Positions 12,740 through 20,869 are shown, counted from the first letter of the stretch. The stretch: 22,933 bases of DNA from JBBRUG01 sp038247995 (GCA_038247995.1 JBBRUG010000051.1:1-22933), one strand, 5' to 3'. The notes: a model not told the origin generated them from the letters alone. Made by a program: numbers and translations.

Positions 12740-13845
12740 TGGACGTTCTACGCGCGGTTCTCGTGCAAGATATGGCGCGTGCCCTGTTGATGGCCGCTGC
12801 TGCTTTTGCGCTGACGCTCCTGGTCGGCGCCTGGTGGTTGCGCTTCGCCCGCGCACACAAACTCGGCAAGCAGATCCGAGTCGATGGGCCACAAAGCCAT
12901 CTGACGAAGACCGGCACGCCGACGATGGGCGGAGTGATGATTGTCAGTACTGTGGTTATGCTGACGGTGCTGTTTAACCTGGTTGATCGTTGGTCGATGC
13001 TGTTGCCGCTGGCCGTTCTGCTCAGTTTTGCCGTTCTGGGCGGGATTGACGATTGGTTGTCGCTCACAAAGTCGAAATCGAAGACGTATGGCTTCACTGT
13101 CCGTTACAAGTTCTGGCTGATGATGGCAATTGCCTTGATTGCCAGCCTGGCGCTCTATCTGCCCCGGCCGTTTGGGCTGGAGCACGCGGGCCTGGTGCAG
13201 ATCCCCTTTGTGGGCGAGCGGGATATTGGGGTCTGGTTCATTCCCATCGCAACCCTGATCATTGTGTTTATTTCGAACGCGGTGAACATCACCGATGGCC
13301 TCGACAGCCTGGCCGGCTGGAACCTGACCCTCGCTTTTGCGGCTTATGGGGTGATGACGTTCCTCGCGGAGCCGCGCCTGACCAACCTGATGGCGTTTTG
13401 CTTCACGCTTGTGGGCGCCTGTGCCGCCTTCCTCTGGTACAACGCCCATCCGGCGCAGGTCTTTATGGGCGATCTTGGTTCGCTCGCCCTGGGCGCAACG
13501 CTCGCAATCGTGGCGCTTCAGTCGCAGCAGTGGCTGTTACTCTCGGTGGTCGGGGTCGTCTTTATTGTTGAAGCGTGCTCGAGCATGCTGCAAACCGGCT
13601 ATTTTAAGTGGACGAAGCGGCGCTACGGTGAGGGGCGTCGGATCTTCAAGATGGCGCCATTGCACCATCATTTTGAGTTGCTTGGCTGGAGCCAGGTACA
13701 AGTGACCCAACGCTTTGTGCTGATCGGCGCTGTGGCGGCGATGATCGGCATTTCGCTGGCAATTACCTTTGCCGCCCCCGCCCCATCGCAGCAGCGGACG
13801 ATTGAGACGCCAACAACGAACTTAATCGTTGAGAATACGCCGTAG
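12739..13845 (+). CDS. mraY: Phospho-MurNAc-pentapeptide translocase MraY
   Basis: A 368-aa polytopic membrane enzyme that transfers phospho-MurNAc-pentapeptide to undecaprenyl phosphate, giving lipid I. About ten membrane segments are visible. The catalytic motifs are intact: GGIDDW (101-106, D104/D105), NAVNITDGLDSLAG (180-193), FMGDLGSLALG (242-252, D245) and KMAPLHHHFELLGW (304-317). A polar C-terminal tail after about 348 (APAPSQQRTIETPTTN) is longer than usual. Start is GTG 12739 overlapping the murF stop by one base, with GGGGAGGAG just before it, so translation is coupled to murF. Confidence 0.96.
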   Translation: MDVLRAVLVQDMARALLMAAAAFALTLLVGAWWLRFARAHKLGKQIRVDGPQSHLTKTGTPTMGGVMIVSTVVMLTVLFNLVDRWSMLLPLAVLLSFAVLGGIDDWLSLTKSKSKTYGFTVRYKFWLMMAIALIASLALYLPRPFGLEHAGLVQIPFVGERDIGVWFIPIATLIIVFISNAVNITDGLDSLAGWNLTLAFAAYGVMTFLAEPRLTNLMAFCFTLVGACAAFLWYNAHPAQVFMGDLGSLALGATLAIVALQSQQWLLLSVVGVVFIVEACSSMLQTGYFKWTKRRYGEGRRIFKMAPLHHHFELLGWSQVQVTQRFVLIGAVAAMIGISLAITFAAPAPSQQRTIETPTTNLIVENTP

Positions 13846-13881
13846 CTGGTTGAATAGTTTGTCAATACACGGCCTTCGATC

Positions 13882-15291
13882 ATGATGCAATTACGCGGTA
13901 AGCACGTCCTGGTGATGGGCCTGGGTGTTCACGGCGGTGGTCTGGGAGTTGCCCGCTGGCTCCTCGGCCAGGGGGCCGTTGTCACCGTCACCGATACCGC
14001 TCACCCCGCCGCCCTCGCCGCCTCGGTTGAACGCCTCGACGCCGCTGCCGCCGCCCACGGCGCTACAGTGCGCTATACCCTCGGCGAACATCGCCCTGCC
14101 GACTTCACCAGTTGCACGATGGTGGTTGTGAACCCAGCCGTTCGCCCCGACTCGCCCTGGCTGGCGCTGGCGGAACAGGCCGGCGCGGCGATCGAGACCG
14201 AGATGACGCTCTTCTTCCGCGTCTGCCCCGGCCCCATCCTCGGTGTTACCGGCACCAAGGGCAAAACGACAAGTACGCTGCTGCTCGCCGCCATGCTCCG
14301 TGAACGCTTTCCGCATACGGTAGCCGCCGGTAATCTGCGCATTTCCGCGCTCGAAGCGCTTGAGCAGTTGAGCGCCGCTACACCGGTTGTGCTGGAGTTG
14401 AGCAGTTTCCAACTGGAACGGCTCGGGCGGGTGGGCCTCAGCCCGCGCTACGCCCTGATGACGAACCTCTCGGCCGACCATCTGAACTGGCACGGCGGCA
14501 TGGCGGCCTACGCTAACGCGAAATGGCAGATTGTCGCTCACCAGGGCGCCGACGGCATTGCGGTGCTGCCGTACGAACTAGCCGGCGCAGCTGAAGGACA
14601 CTGGGCCACGCTGCCCTACGCCGGACGGCGAATGACCTTCAGCCCTGACCACCCGGCGGCTGACGCGACAATCGATGCCGCCGGCATCTTCCGGCTGCAT
14701 GGCGCACCATTACTCCACCCCAACGACCTGCGCCTCCCCGGCGCGCATAATCGGGCCAATGCGCTTGGCGCAGCGGCACTGGCGTACAGCTTCGGGGTAG
14801 ACGCCGACGCGATCGGCGCTGCGGTACGCGGCTTTGCCGGGGTTGAGCACCGGCTCGAACTGGTGCGCGAGTTGCAGGGCGTACGCTACGTAAACGACAC
14901 CACGGCGACCAACCCAGCGGCGACCCTGGCCGCCCTGGCGGCGATCGACACCCCGCTTGTGCTGATCGCCGGCGGCGCCGATAAAGAACTCGATTTCAGC
15001 GCCCTCGGCCCGGCGATCCAACGCCGCGTCAAAGCGCTGGTGCTGCTGGACGGCACCGCCACGGCGCGGCTGGCTGATGCGGTTCAGGGCGTAGGGAAGC
15101 CTCGTGACGCACCCCTACGCCCACCGATCCTCGGGCCGTACAGCGATTTTACGGCGGCGATTGCGGCGGCGCAGGCCGCTGCTGACGTAGGCGATACGGT
15201 ACTACTTTCGCCCGGATGCGCCAGTTTTGGAATGTTTCGGAATGAATTTCAGCGTGGCGAAGAGTTTCGCCGGATTGTGCAGGCGTTATGA
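13882..15291 (+). CDS. murD: UDP-MurNAc-L-Ala:D-Glu ligase MurD
   Basis: A 469-aa Mur ligase that adds D-Glu to UDP-MurNAc-L-Ala. Visible: the N-terminal Rossmann motif VLVMGLGVHGGGLG (9-22), ATP loop GVTGTKGKTTST (121-132), ELSSFQLE, TNLSADHLNWHGG, the arginine/carboxylate site NDTTATNPAATLAAL and IAGGADKELDF. Near the C-terminus (about 402-416, GVGKPRDAPLRPP) the sequence departs from the family pattern; that stretch is encoded by a palindromic repeat at 15087-15122. No good Shine-Dalgarno sequence precedes ATG 13882; the ATG at 13885 is an equal alternative. It ends in an ATGA overlap with the rhomboid gene. Confidence 0.95.
   Translation: MMQLRGKHVLVMGLGVHGGGLGVARWLLGQGAVVTVTDTAHPAALAASVERLDAAAAAHGATVRYTLGEHRPADFTSCTMVVVNPAVRPDSPWLALAEQAGAAIETEMTLFFRVCPGPILGVTGTKGKTTSTLLLAAMLRERFPHTVAAGNLRISALEALEQLSAATPVVLELSSFQLERLGRVGLSPRYALMTNLSADHLNWHGGMAAYANAKWQIVAHQGADGIAVLPYELAGAAEGHWATLPYAGRRMTFSPDHPAADATIDAAGIFRLHGAPLLHPNDLRLPGAHNRANALGAAALAYSFGVDADAIGAAVRGFAGVEHRLELVRELQGVRYVNDTTATNPAATLAALAAIDTPLVLIAGGADKELDFSALGPAIQRRVKALVLLDGTATARLADAVQGVGKPRDAPLRPPILGPYSDFTAAIAAAQAAADVGDTVLLSPGCASFGMFRNEFQRGEEFRRIVQAL
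15087..15122. repeat. Palindromic element inside murD
   Basis: GGGCGTAGGG (15087-15096) and CCCTACGCCC (15113-15122) are perfect 10-bp inverted arms with a 16-nt loop. The minus strand reads GGGCGTAGGGG, matching the GTAGGGGC that opens the repeat at 21841. It is read in frame and adds an atypical, proline/arginine-rich surface segment to MurD. Confidence 0.7.
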
Positions 15292-16148
15292 CCCAGCGGC
15301 CCGACAACCGAAATGATATTGATGAGGTGCTCCAGCGGATGGAGCGCGAGTTTGGGTCGCGTCAATCCGGCGACGGTAACGGCCAACCGGAAGGGTCGCC
15401 GTACGGTGCGCCGCCACCATACGGGGCACCGCCTCAGCCGCCGGTGGCGCCGCAACGGCGGATCTCAGCAGCGATCGTGCTGGTCTGGATCATCGGAATC
15501 ATCTATGTGATCAGCGGGTTCTTGAGCGGCAGCATTGCCCAGCCATCGTTGCCGGTGCTGGTACTGATGGGCGCCAAGGTGAACAGCCTAATTGCAGCGG
15601 GCGAGTACTGGCGTTTGCTTACGGCGACGCTGTTGCACGCCAGCCTGATCCACATCTTCTTCAACGGCTTTGCGCTGTATGCGCTGGGGCCGGAAACGGA
15701 ACGCATTTACGGCACCCGCCGCTTTCTGGCGCTCTACTGGCTAGCCGGCCTCGGCGGCAGTATCGCCTCATTCGCGCTCTCATCGGCGCCGGCTGTCGGC
15801 GCAAGCGGTGCAATCTTCGGCTTGATCGGCGGATTGGGTGTGTTCTACTACCTCAATCGGCAGGTCCTGGGCCAGTTTGGGCAGGCGCAACTGCGCGGCA
15901 TGCTGGCGATTGCCGGGATCAACCTGCTGATCGGCTTTGCGGCGCAGGGCACGATCGACAACTGGGGCCATCTGGGCGGCCTCGTCGGGGGCGCCCTGGC
16001 GGGGATGGCCCTGGCGCCGCGCCTGGAAGTGGCCGGCCAGATCTACCCGCCGGTATTGCGGCGGCAGTTTCCGCCGAACGGATGGGCCGCAGCCGGAGCG
16101 ATCCTGGCCGGAATGATCGTGCTGGCGGTTTTGCTTCCGCCTGCGTAG
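15288..16148 (+). CDS. Rhomboid-family intramembrane serine protease
   Basis: A 286-aa membrane protease. A cytoplasmic N-terminus with a helical start (1-24) and a Pro/Gly/Tyr linker with two PYGAPP units (39-50) come before about six to seven membrane segments. The catalytic dyad is S173 in GASGAIFGL and H228 in NWGHLGGLVGG, with the family's HASLIHIFFNGFALYALG (117-134) as the second transmembrane signature. It should cleave membrane proteins within the bilayer; its substrate is unknown. The ATGA overlap with the murD stop places it firmly inside the cell-wall operon, unusual for a rhomboid. An adaptor or processing role in division is possible but unproven. Confidence 0.93.
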   Translation: MTQRPDNRNDIDEVLQRMEREFGSRQSGDGNGQPEGSPYGAPPPYGAPPQPPVAPQRRISAAIVLVWIIGIIYVISGFLSGSIAQPSLPVLVLMGAKVNSLIAAGEYWRLLTATLLHASLIHIFFNGFALYALGPETERIYGTRRFLALYWLAGLGGSIASFALSSAPAVGASGAIFGLIGGLGVFYYLNRQVLGQFGQAQLRGMLAIAGINLLIGFAAQGTIDNWGHLGGLVGGALAGMALAPRLEVAGQIYPPVLRRQFPPNGWAAAGAILAGMIVLAVLLPPA

Positions 16149-16291
16149 CCCAAGAACCGCGAACCAAGCATGGGACACCGCTCGGGCTGGGCTTTTCAGG
16201 AAGTGCTTTCGAACGGTGCGCATAGCACCAGCAAGCTACTTGCCTCAGTGCCTCGGTGGTGCTCAGTGCTACAGTGAGTGATGGAGGTACC
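16149..16291 (+). repeat. Intergenic stretch with CTCAGTG-type short repeats before ftsW
   Basis: The right half carries CCTCAGTG (16243-16250), CCTCGGTG (16251-16258), GTGCTCAGTG (16259-16268), CTACAGTG (16269-16276) and AGTG, a degenerate 7-8-nt array. It creates several false GTG starts in frame with ftsW. The left half shows no clear feature. Confidence 0.6.
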
Positions 16292-17551
16292 GTGACCGAA
16301 CGCACCCACAAACCCGACTATCTACTCCTCGCCATCGTGGGCGCTTTAACGGCTCTCGGATTGGTGATGGTGTACAGCGCAAGTTTTGTTGAAGCATATA
16401 CGAACCACGCCAATCAGCACTATTATGTACTCCGCCAATTAATCGGCACCATAATCGGCGTGCTTGGCCTGCTGATTGCCCAGCGGATCGACTATCGTTT
16501 CTGGCGCACCTATTCCGTGCATATTATGGGCCTGGCCCTGCTGCTGCTCTTCCTGGTGCTGATCTTACCGGCATCAATGACTGAAGTAAATGAATCCCGC
16601 TCTTGGATCCGCTTCGGCAGTGGTGTGTTCGGCCTCTTCAGTATCCAACCCGCCGAAGTGGCTAAACTGGCGATGATCATCTACTTCGCCGACTGGCTTT
16701 CGCGGCGCAGCGCAAAACTGGGCAATGTCACCTATGGCCTGGTGCCCTTCGCGGTGATGCTCGGCCTGGTTTGCGGCCTAGTGATGCTCCAGCCCGACCT
16801 GGGAACAACCGTGGTGATTGTGCTGATCGGCGGGGTGATCTACTTCGCCGCCGGGGCGAACCTCTGGCATATTTTCGGCGCAGCAGGGTTGGGCGCGGCG
16901 GCCTTCTGGCTGCTGGTGAATGTGATGGGTTGGCGGAATTATCGGATCGAGGCTTTTCGCGATCCGTGGAAATATTACGACTCGTTTGGTTACCAGCCGA
17001 TCCACGCGCTCTATGCTTTGGGCAGCGGCGGTGTGTTCGGGATGGGACTCGGCCAGGGTCGACAGAAGTTTCAGTGGTTGCCGCAGGCCTACACCGACAC
17101 GATTTATGCCATTATCGGTGAAGAACTCGGCCTGATCGGGGCGCTGGCGGTGCTGGTCGCCTTTGCGATGATCGCCTATCGCGGTTATCGGATCGCCGGG
17201 CGCGCGCCCAACCCGTTCGCAGCACTGGTTGCTGTCGGGATTACCTCCTGGATCACCTTACAGGCGCTGATCAATATCGCCGTCACAACGTCGCTCATTC
17301 CGTTTACCGGGTTAACGTTGCCATTCCTTTCCTACGGCAGTACGTCGCTGATTACCTGTCTGATCGGGATAGGCATTCTGCTGAATATCTCGCGGCATAT
17401 GCACAGCCGCGCTCCTGTGGAGATTACTGATGCCCCGAGTCTTCGACGTGCCCCAACCTTCGCCTTCGCCAACCTTGCTGGTTTGCGGCGGGGGAACTGG
17501 CGGTCACGTCTACCCAGCGCTGGCGGTCGCAAGCGCTATCATCGACGTTGA
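16292..17551 (+). CDS. ftsW: Lipid II polymerase FtsW
   Basis: A 419-aa SEDS-family glycosyltransferase that polymerises lipid II at the septum with its partner class B PBP (ftsI here). About ten membrane segments. Family marks are VMVYSAS (25-31), SWIRFG, FSIQPAEVAKLA (116-127), LQPDLGT, the catalytic aspartate D269 in YTDTIYAIIGEELG, and GLTLPFLSYGSTSL (340-353). Start GTG 16292 is chosen because GGAGG (16283-16287) is 4 nt upstream; the frame opens further left only through repeat-made GTGs. The basic C-terminal tail from residue 380 overlaps the start of murG by 122 bp in another frame. FtsW is favoured over RodA by its place between murD and murG. Confidence 0.94.
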   Translation: MTERTHKPDYLLLAIVGALTALGLVMVYSASFVEAYTNHANQHYYVLRQLIGTIIGVLGLLIAQRIDYRFWRTYSVHIMGLALLLLFLVLILPASMTEVNESRSWIRFGSGVFGLFSIQPAEVAKLAMIIYFADWLSRRSAKLGNVTYGLVPFAVMLGLVCGLVMLQPDLGTTVVIVLIGGVIYFAAGANLWHIFGAAGLGAAAFWLLVNVMGWRNYRIEAFRDPWKYYDSFGYQPIHALYALGSGGVFGMGLGQGRQKFQWLPQAYTDTIYAIIGEELGLIGALAVLVAFAMIAYRGYRIAGRAPNPFAALVAVGITSWITLQALINIAVTTSLIPFTGLTLPFLSYGSTSLITCLIGIGILLNISRHMHSRAPVEITDAPSLRRAPTFAFANLAGLRRGNWRSRLPSAGGRKRYHRR

Positions 17552-18692
17552 GCCGACCGACGCCGGCGTGGCGCCAACAGTGATGTATGTGGGGAGTATA
17601 GGCGGTATGGAAGAGCGGATCGTCGCCAACGAAAGCAATCTGTCGTTTCGGGCGTTGCCGGCGGCGCCCCTGCGCGGGCGGGGCCTGTTTGGCGCCTTGC
17701 GCGGGTTGGGCGTAACGCTGGCAGGGGTTTGGGCGGCGCTGGCGCTTTTGCGCGAGTTGCGCCCGGCGGCGGTCCTCGGCACCGGCGGGTACGTCTGTGT
17801 CCCGCTCTTCCTGGCCGCACGCATCGCTCGCGTGCCGACACTGATCTACCTGCCCGATGTTGTGCCGGGCCTGGCAGTGCGCTTCCTGGCGCGGATTGCC
17901 AACCTTACTGCGGTGAATGTCGAAGCTGCGCTGCCGAACCTCTTCGGGCGGCGGCGCACCTCAGCAATCGTAACCGGCTATCCGGTGCGGGCCGAACTGT
18001 TCGACCTCGATCAGGCGGCTTGTCGTCAGGCATTCGGCCTGGCGGCGGAGCTTCCGGTGCTTGTAGTATACGGCGGCAGTCGCGGTGCGCGAAGTGTGAA
18101 TCAGGCCATCGCCGCCCTGCTGCCCGAACTGCTCCGCGAAGCACAAATTATTCACGTCTGCGGCCATGATGGCGATGCTACCTGGCTGCGTGAAGCGGCT
18201 GCGCAATTGCCCGCTGAACTGCAAGCGCGCTATAAGTTGTATGAATACCTCGCGAGCGCGGGACAGAGGGACAAGGGGACCAGGGAACAAGGAGAGCCTT
18301 TCCTTACCGGGTCAGCAGGTCACCTAGTCACCGTGTCAATGCCGGCGGCGTTCGGTGCGGCCGACCTGGCGGTTTGTCGGAGCGGTGCGTCGACGCTGGC
18401 CGAATTGCCGGCGGCGGGGTTGCCGGCGGTGCTGGTACCGTATCCATATGTACACCAGGATGAAAACGCCGACTACCTGGTAGGGCGCGGGGCGGCGGTG
18501 AAAGTAGCCGATGCCCAAATGATCGGCGGCGGGCGTCCGCAGGATGGCGCGCTTTATCAGGCCATTATCCGGTTGCTACACAACGAACACGAGCGACGAA
18601 ACATGGTGGAGCAGAGTCGGGCGCTGGCCCGGCCGGATGCGGCCCGGCATCTGGCCCAGGCGTTGCTCGGCCTGGCCGCAAGGAGTACCTAA
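17430..18692 (+). CDS. murG: Lipid II synthase MurG, with a repeat-encoded insert
   Basis: A 420-aa peripheral membrane GT28 glycosyltransferase that adds GlcNAc to lipid I. N-domain: CGGGTGGHVYPALAVA (19-34), GTGGYVCVPLFLAA (117-130). C-domain: VYGGSRGARSVNQA (213-226), CRSGASTLAELPAAGLPAV (316-334) and the ribose-site region HQDENA. It is about 55-60 aa longer than usual. Much of the excess is residues 276-303, SAGQRDKGTREQGEPFLTGS then AGHLVTVS, sitting where the family has a short loop and encoded by tandem heptamers and octamers. The ATG has GGAG 7 nt upstream. The first 122 bp overlap ftsW. The insert is in frame and the rest is intact, so the enzyme is probably active. Confidence 0.94.
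   Translation: MPRVFDVPQPSPSPTLLVCGGGTGGHVYPALAVASAIIDVEPTDAGVAPTVMYVGSIGGMEERIVANESNLSFRALPAAPLRGRGLFGALRGLGVTLAGVWAALALLRELRPAAVLGTGGYVCVPLFLAARIARVPTLIYLPDVVPGLAVRFLARIANLTAVNVEAALPNLFGRRRTSAIVTGYPVRAELFDLDQAACRQAFGLAAELPVLVVYGGSRGARSVNQAIAALLPELLREAQIIHVCGHDGDATWLREAAAQLPAELQARYKLYEYLASAGQRDKGTREQGEPFLTGSAGHLVTVSMPAAFGAADLAVCRSGASTLAELPAAGLPAVLVPYPYVHQDENADYLVGRGAAVKVADAQMIGGGRPQDGALYQAIIRLLHNEHERRNMVEQSRALARPDAARHLAQALLGLAARST
18260..18338 (+). repeat. Heptamer and octamer arrays inside murG
   Basis: The left array is built of GGGACAG, AGGGACA, AGGGGAC and related units (18260-18297). The right array is four octamers ending in GTCA: CCGGGTCA, GCAGGTCA, CCTAGTCA and CCGTGTCA (18307-18338). 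Together they encode the extra segment of MurG. The same class of short tandem repeat appears in several intergenic gaps of this window. Confidence 0.82.
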
Positions 18693-18697
18693 GCGTT

Positions 18698-19402
18698 ATG
18701 AACCCCGTAGTAGCACAATCGGCGACCGCATCACTTGCCGCGCCCCTTGCCCAGGTGGAAGGCGGCGCCGTCACCCTGACGGTTCAGGGCCTGGCGTTGC
18801 TGATCCTTTTTGTCGGCCTTGGCGCTTACCTTGGCTATATGCGGGGGGTGCGTGCGCTACTCACCGTGGCGCTTGGTACAACCCTGGCCTACCTGCTGAC
18901 GGTGCGCGGCGGCGAAGAGGTTTTTGGTGTCTTTAATCGCGTCTGGTCAAATCTGCCGCGCTTTGCCGGGATCGCGCTGAATCGGCCTGATTGGACGGCG
19001 ATTACCTGGGATCCGCTAATTGGGACCTTTATTGGTCAGTCGTTGGCAGTGCGGGTGATCGTTTTTGTTGGCATTTTGATCCTCTCCTTCGTTTTGAATA
19101 AAGTGCCGAAGTGGTATTCCAAGGACGCGGCCGGCCACGAGCCGCTCGCGAAGCCGCTCGGGTTGTTGGCCGGCGGCATCATCGCGCTGCTCTGGACGAA
19201 CGCCGCCGTCGTCTTCTACCAGATTGCTGAGGCGGGCGGGACATTTTTCAGCGGCATCCTGGGCAATATACTGCGTGCGCTCCCCGATCTCGGGATCTTC
19301 ATTCTGGTTCCCGTGGGGTTGCTCTTCGGCGTGCTGGCCCTGGTTGTGCTGCTGCGGCTCCAGTATCTCGTAACGGTGCCGCCGGCGCCGCAAAAGAAGT
19401 AA
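18698..19402 (+). CDS. Polytopic membrane protein of unknown function in the dcw cluster
   Basis: A 234-aa protein with about five hydrophobic segments (27-47, 50-68, 115-134, 152-174, 198-222). The layout LGYMRGVRALLTVALGTTLA (42-61), a loop, then a later helix pair loosely recalls CvpA-type proteins, but I would not assign it. AAGGAG (18680-18685) is 12 nt before the ATG, a little far. The stop overlaps the murC start by one base, and murG ends 5 bp upstream, so it is surely co-expressed with both. A role in envelope growth or as a partner of the lipid II machinery is suggested only by position. Confidence 0.85.
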   Translation: MNPVVAQSATASLAAPLAQVEGGAVTLTVQGLALLILFVGLGAYLGYMRGVRALLTVALGTTLAYLLTVRGGEEVFGVFNRVWSNLPRFAGIALNRPDWTAITWDPLIGTFIGQSLAVRVIVFVGILILSFVLNKVPKWYSKDAAGHEPLAKPLGLLAGGIIALLWTNAAVVFYQIAEAGGTFFSGILGNILRALPDLGIFILVPVGLLFGVLALVVLLRLQYLVTVPPAPQKK

Positions 19403-20808
19403 TGCCACGTCACTACCACATTGTCGGGATTGCCGGCGCCGGGATGAGCGCCACTGCTAACCTGTTGCTCGATCAGGGCTACACGGTGAGCGGTTCCGAT
19501 CCGGGCGCCAATCGGCTCACCGCCGCGCTTGCCGCACGCGGGGCGCAGATCTTTGCGGGCCACAGCCCGGATTATGTGCGCGGCGCCGACGTGGTTCTTG
19601 CTACGTCGGCCGTCGGCATGGCGCACCCGGAACTGGCTGCTGCGCAGGCGTTGGGCATTTTGGTGCAGCGGCGGGCCGATCTCTGGCGCGTCTGGAGTGC
19701 CGAACGTCCGGTAGTGGCCGTTGCAGGCAGCCACGGCAAAACTACCACCAGCGCGATGATCGCCGTGGCCCTGCGTAGCGCAGGTGTGCCGGTCGGCTAC
19801 CTGATCGGCTCGGAAGTGCCCGACCTCGGCGGGAATGCGGCCTGGGGCGATCCGACCGCGCCGCTGGTGATCGAGGCCGACGAGTACGAACGCACCTTTC
19901 TCGCACTTACGCCGGATGTTGCGGTCATTACCAATGTCGAATGGGAACATCCCGATATTTACCCGACGGCGGAGGACTATAGCGCCGCCTTTGCTCAATT
20001 TGCCGCCCAGACCGTCAATCAACGCCGGATCGTGCTTTGCCATGACGACCCTGGCGCAACGGCGCTCGGTCTTGCTGAGGCCATGATCTATGGCATTGAG
20101 GAGCAACTCGCCCGCGACCCGGTGAGTTGTCGCCTGGCCCCGCTCGATTGGGCGGCCAGCGGGCTTACGTCAACACCGGATGGCAGCACACAGTTCGATA
20201 TCTGGCGTTATGACCGGCGGCGCTTCGCCAGCCGGATCGTGGGGACGCAAGAACTGGCGTTGCCCGGTGCGCATAATGTGCGCAATGCCCTTGCCGCTCT
20301 GGCCGTCGTCAATCTGCTCGGCGCCGATCTGCCGGCGGCATCCGCAGCCCTAGCTCACTTTCGCGGTACGGCGCGGCGCTTTGAGATCAAGGGCGAGGTC
20401 GGTGGGGTAACGGTAATCGACGACTACGCGCACCATCCTACCGAGGTGCGGGCCACGTTAAGGGCGGCTCGCCAGCGTTACGCCGGGCGGCGGATCGTGG
20501 CTTACGTGCAACCGCACACCTTTAGCCGCACCACGGCGCTGCTGGAACAGTGGGCTGATGCGGGCACCGACGCTGACGTTTTGCTGGTAGGCGATGTATA
20601 CGCCGCACGCGAAACCGGTGATCCTGCGGCGCTGGCGCGCACACTTGTCGCCACGCTGCAAACAAGCCACGGCGATGTCCGCCATACCGGCGACATTGCC
20701 GCTTCTACCGAAGCTGTGTTGGCGCTACTCCAATCCGGCGACGTCCTGCTCACCATGGGTGCCGGCGACGGGTACCTGGTCGGCGAGGCCATCCTTACAC
20801 ACGACTGA
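19402..20808 (+). CDS. murC: UDP-MurNAc:L-alanine ligase MurC
   Basis: A 468-aa Mur ligase that starts the stem peptide by adding L-Ala to UDP-MurNAc. Visible: YHIVGIAGAGMSATANLL (5-22), the ATP loop AGSHGKTTTSAM (108-119; K113), VIEADEYERTFL, TNVEWEHPDIY, GAHNVRNALAAL, DDYAHHPTEVRATL and QPHTFSRT. The SHGKTTT loop and DEYERTF are diagnostic for MurC over the related ligase Mpl or MurD/E/F. The ATG overlaps the stop of the membrane protein gene by one base (TAATG). Length is normal. It is followed by a hairpin and murB. Confidence 0.97.
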   Translation: MPRHYHIVGIAGAGMSATANLLLDQGYTVSGSDPGANRLTAALAARGAQIFAGHSPDYVRGADVVLATSAVGMAHPELAAAQALGILVQRRADLWRVWSAERPVVAVAGSHGKTTTSAMIAVALRSAGVPVGYLIGSEVPDLGGNAAWGDPTAPLVIEADEYERTFLALTPDVAVITNVEWEHPDIYPTAEDYSAAFAQFAAQTVNQRRIVLCHDDPGATALGLAEAMIYGIEEQLARDPVSCRLAPLDWAASGLTSTPDGSTQFDIWRYDRRRFASRIVGTQELALPGAHNVRNALAALAVVNLLGADLPAASAALAHFRGTARRFEIKGEVGGVTVIDDYAHHPTEVRATLRAARQRYAGRRIVAYVQPHTFSRTTALLEQWADAGTDADVLLVGDVYAARETGDPAALARTLVATLQTSHGDVRHTGDIAASTEAVLALLQSGDVLLTMGAGDGYLVGEAILTHD

Positions 20809-20826
20809 GCATTTTGAAGAGATAGC

Positions 20827-20869
20827 CGTCAGGCCGAAGCATCAGCGCAGTTGATGCTTCGGCCTGACG
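20827..20869. repeat. Perfect 18-bp hairpin directly before murB
   Basis: CGTCAGGCCGAAGCATCA (20827-20844) and its exact reverse complement (20852-20869) enclose a 7-nt loop. After the stem comes CAAAAATCC, not a T-run, so it is not a standard terminator in either direction. The stem ends 9 bp before the murB ATG, where a ribosome binding site is expected and none is seen. It may be an inserted palindromic repeat or a translational control element. Confidence 0.85.

Noticed and set aside
16256..16291. A GTG start at 16256 for ftsW
   Set aside because: The extension is encoded by a short repeat array. GGAGG is well placed for the GTG at 16292.
19216..20106. A 296-codon minus-strand open frame across the membrane protein and murC
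   Set aside because: It is antisense to two supported genes, with no motifs and no ribosome binding site.
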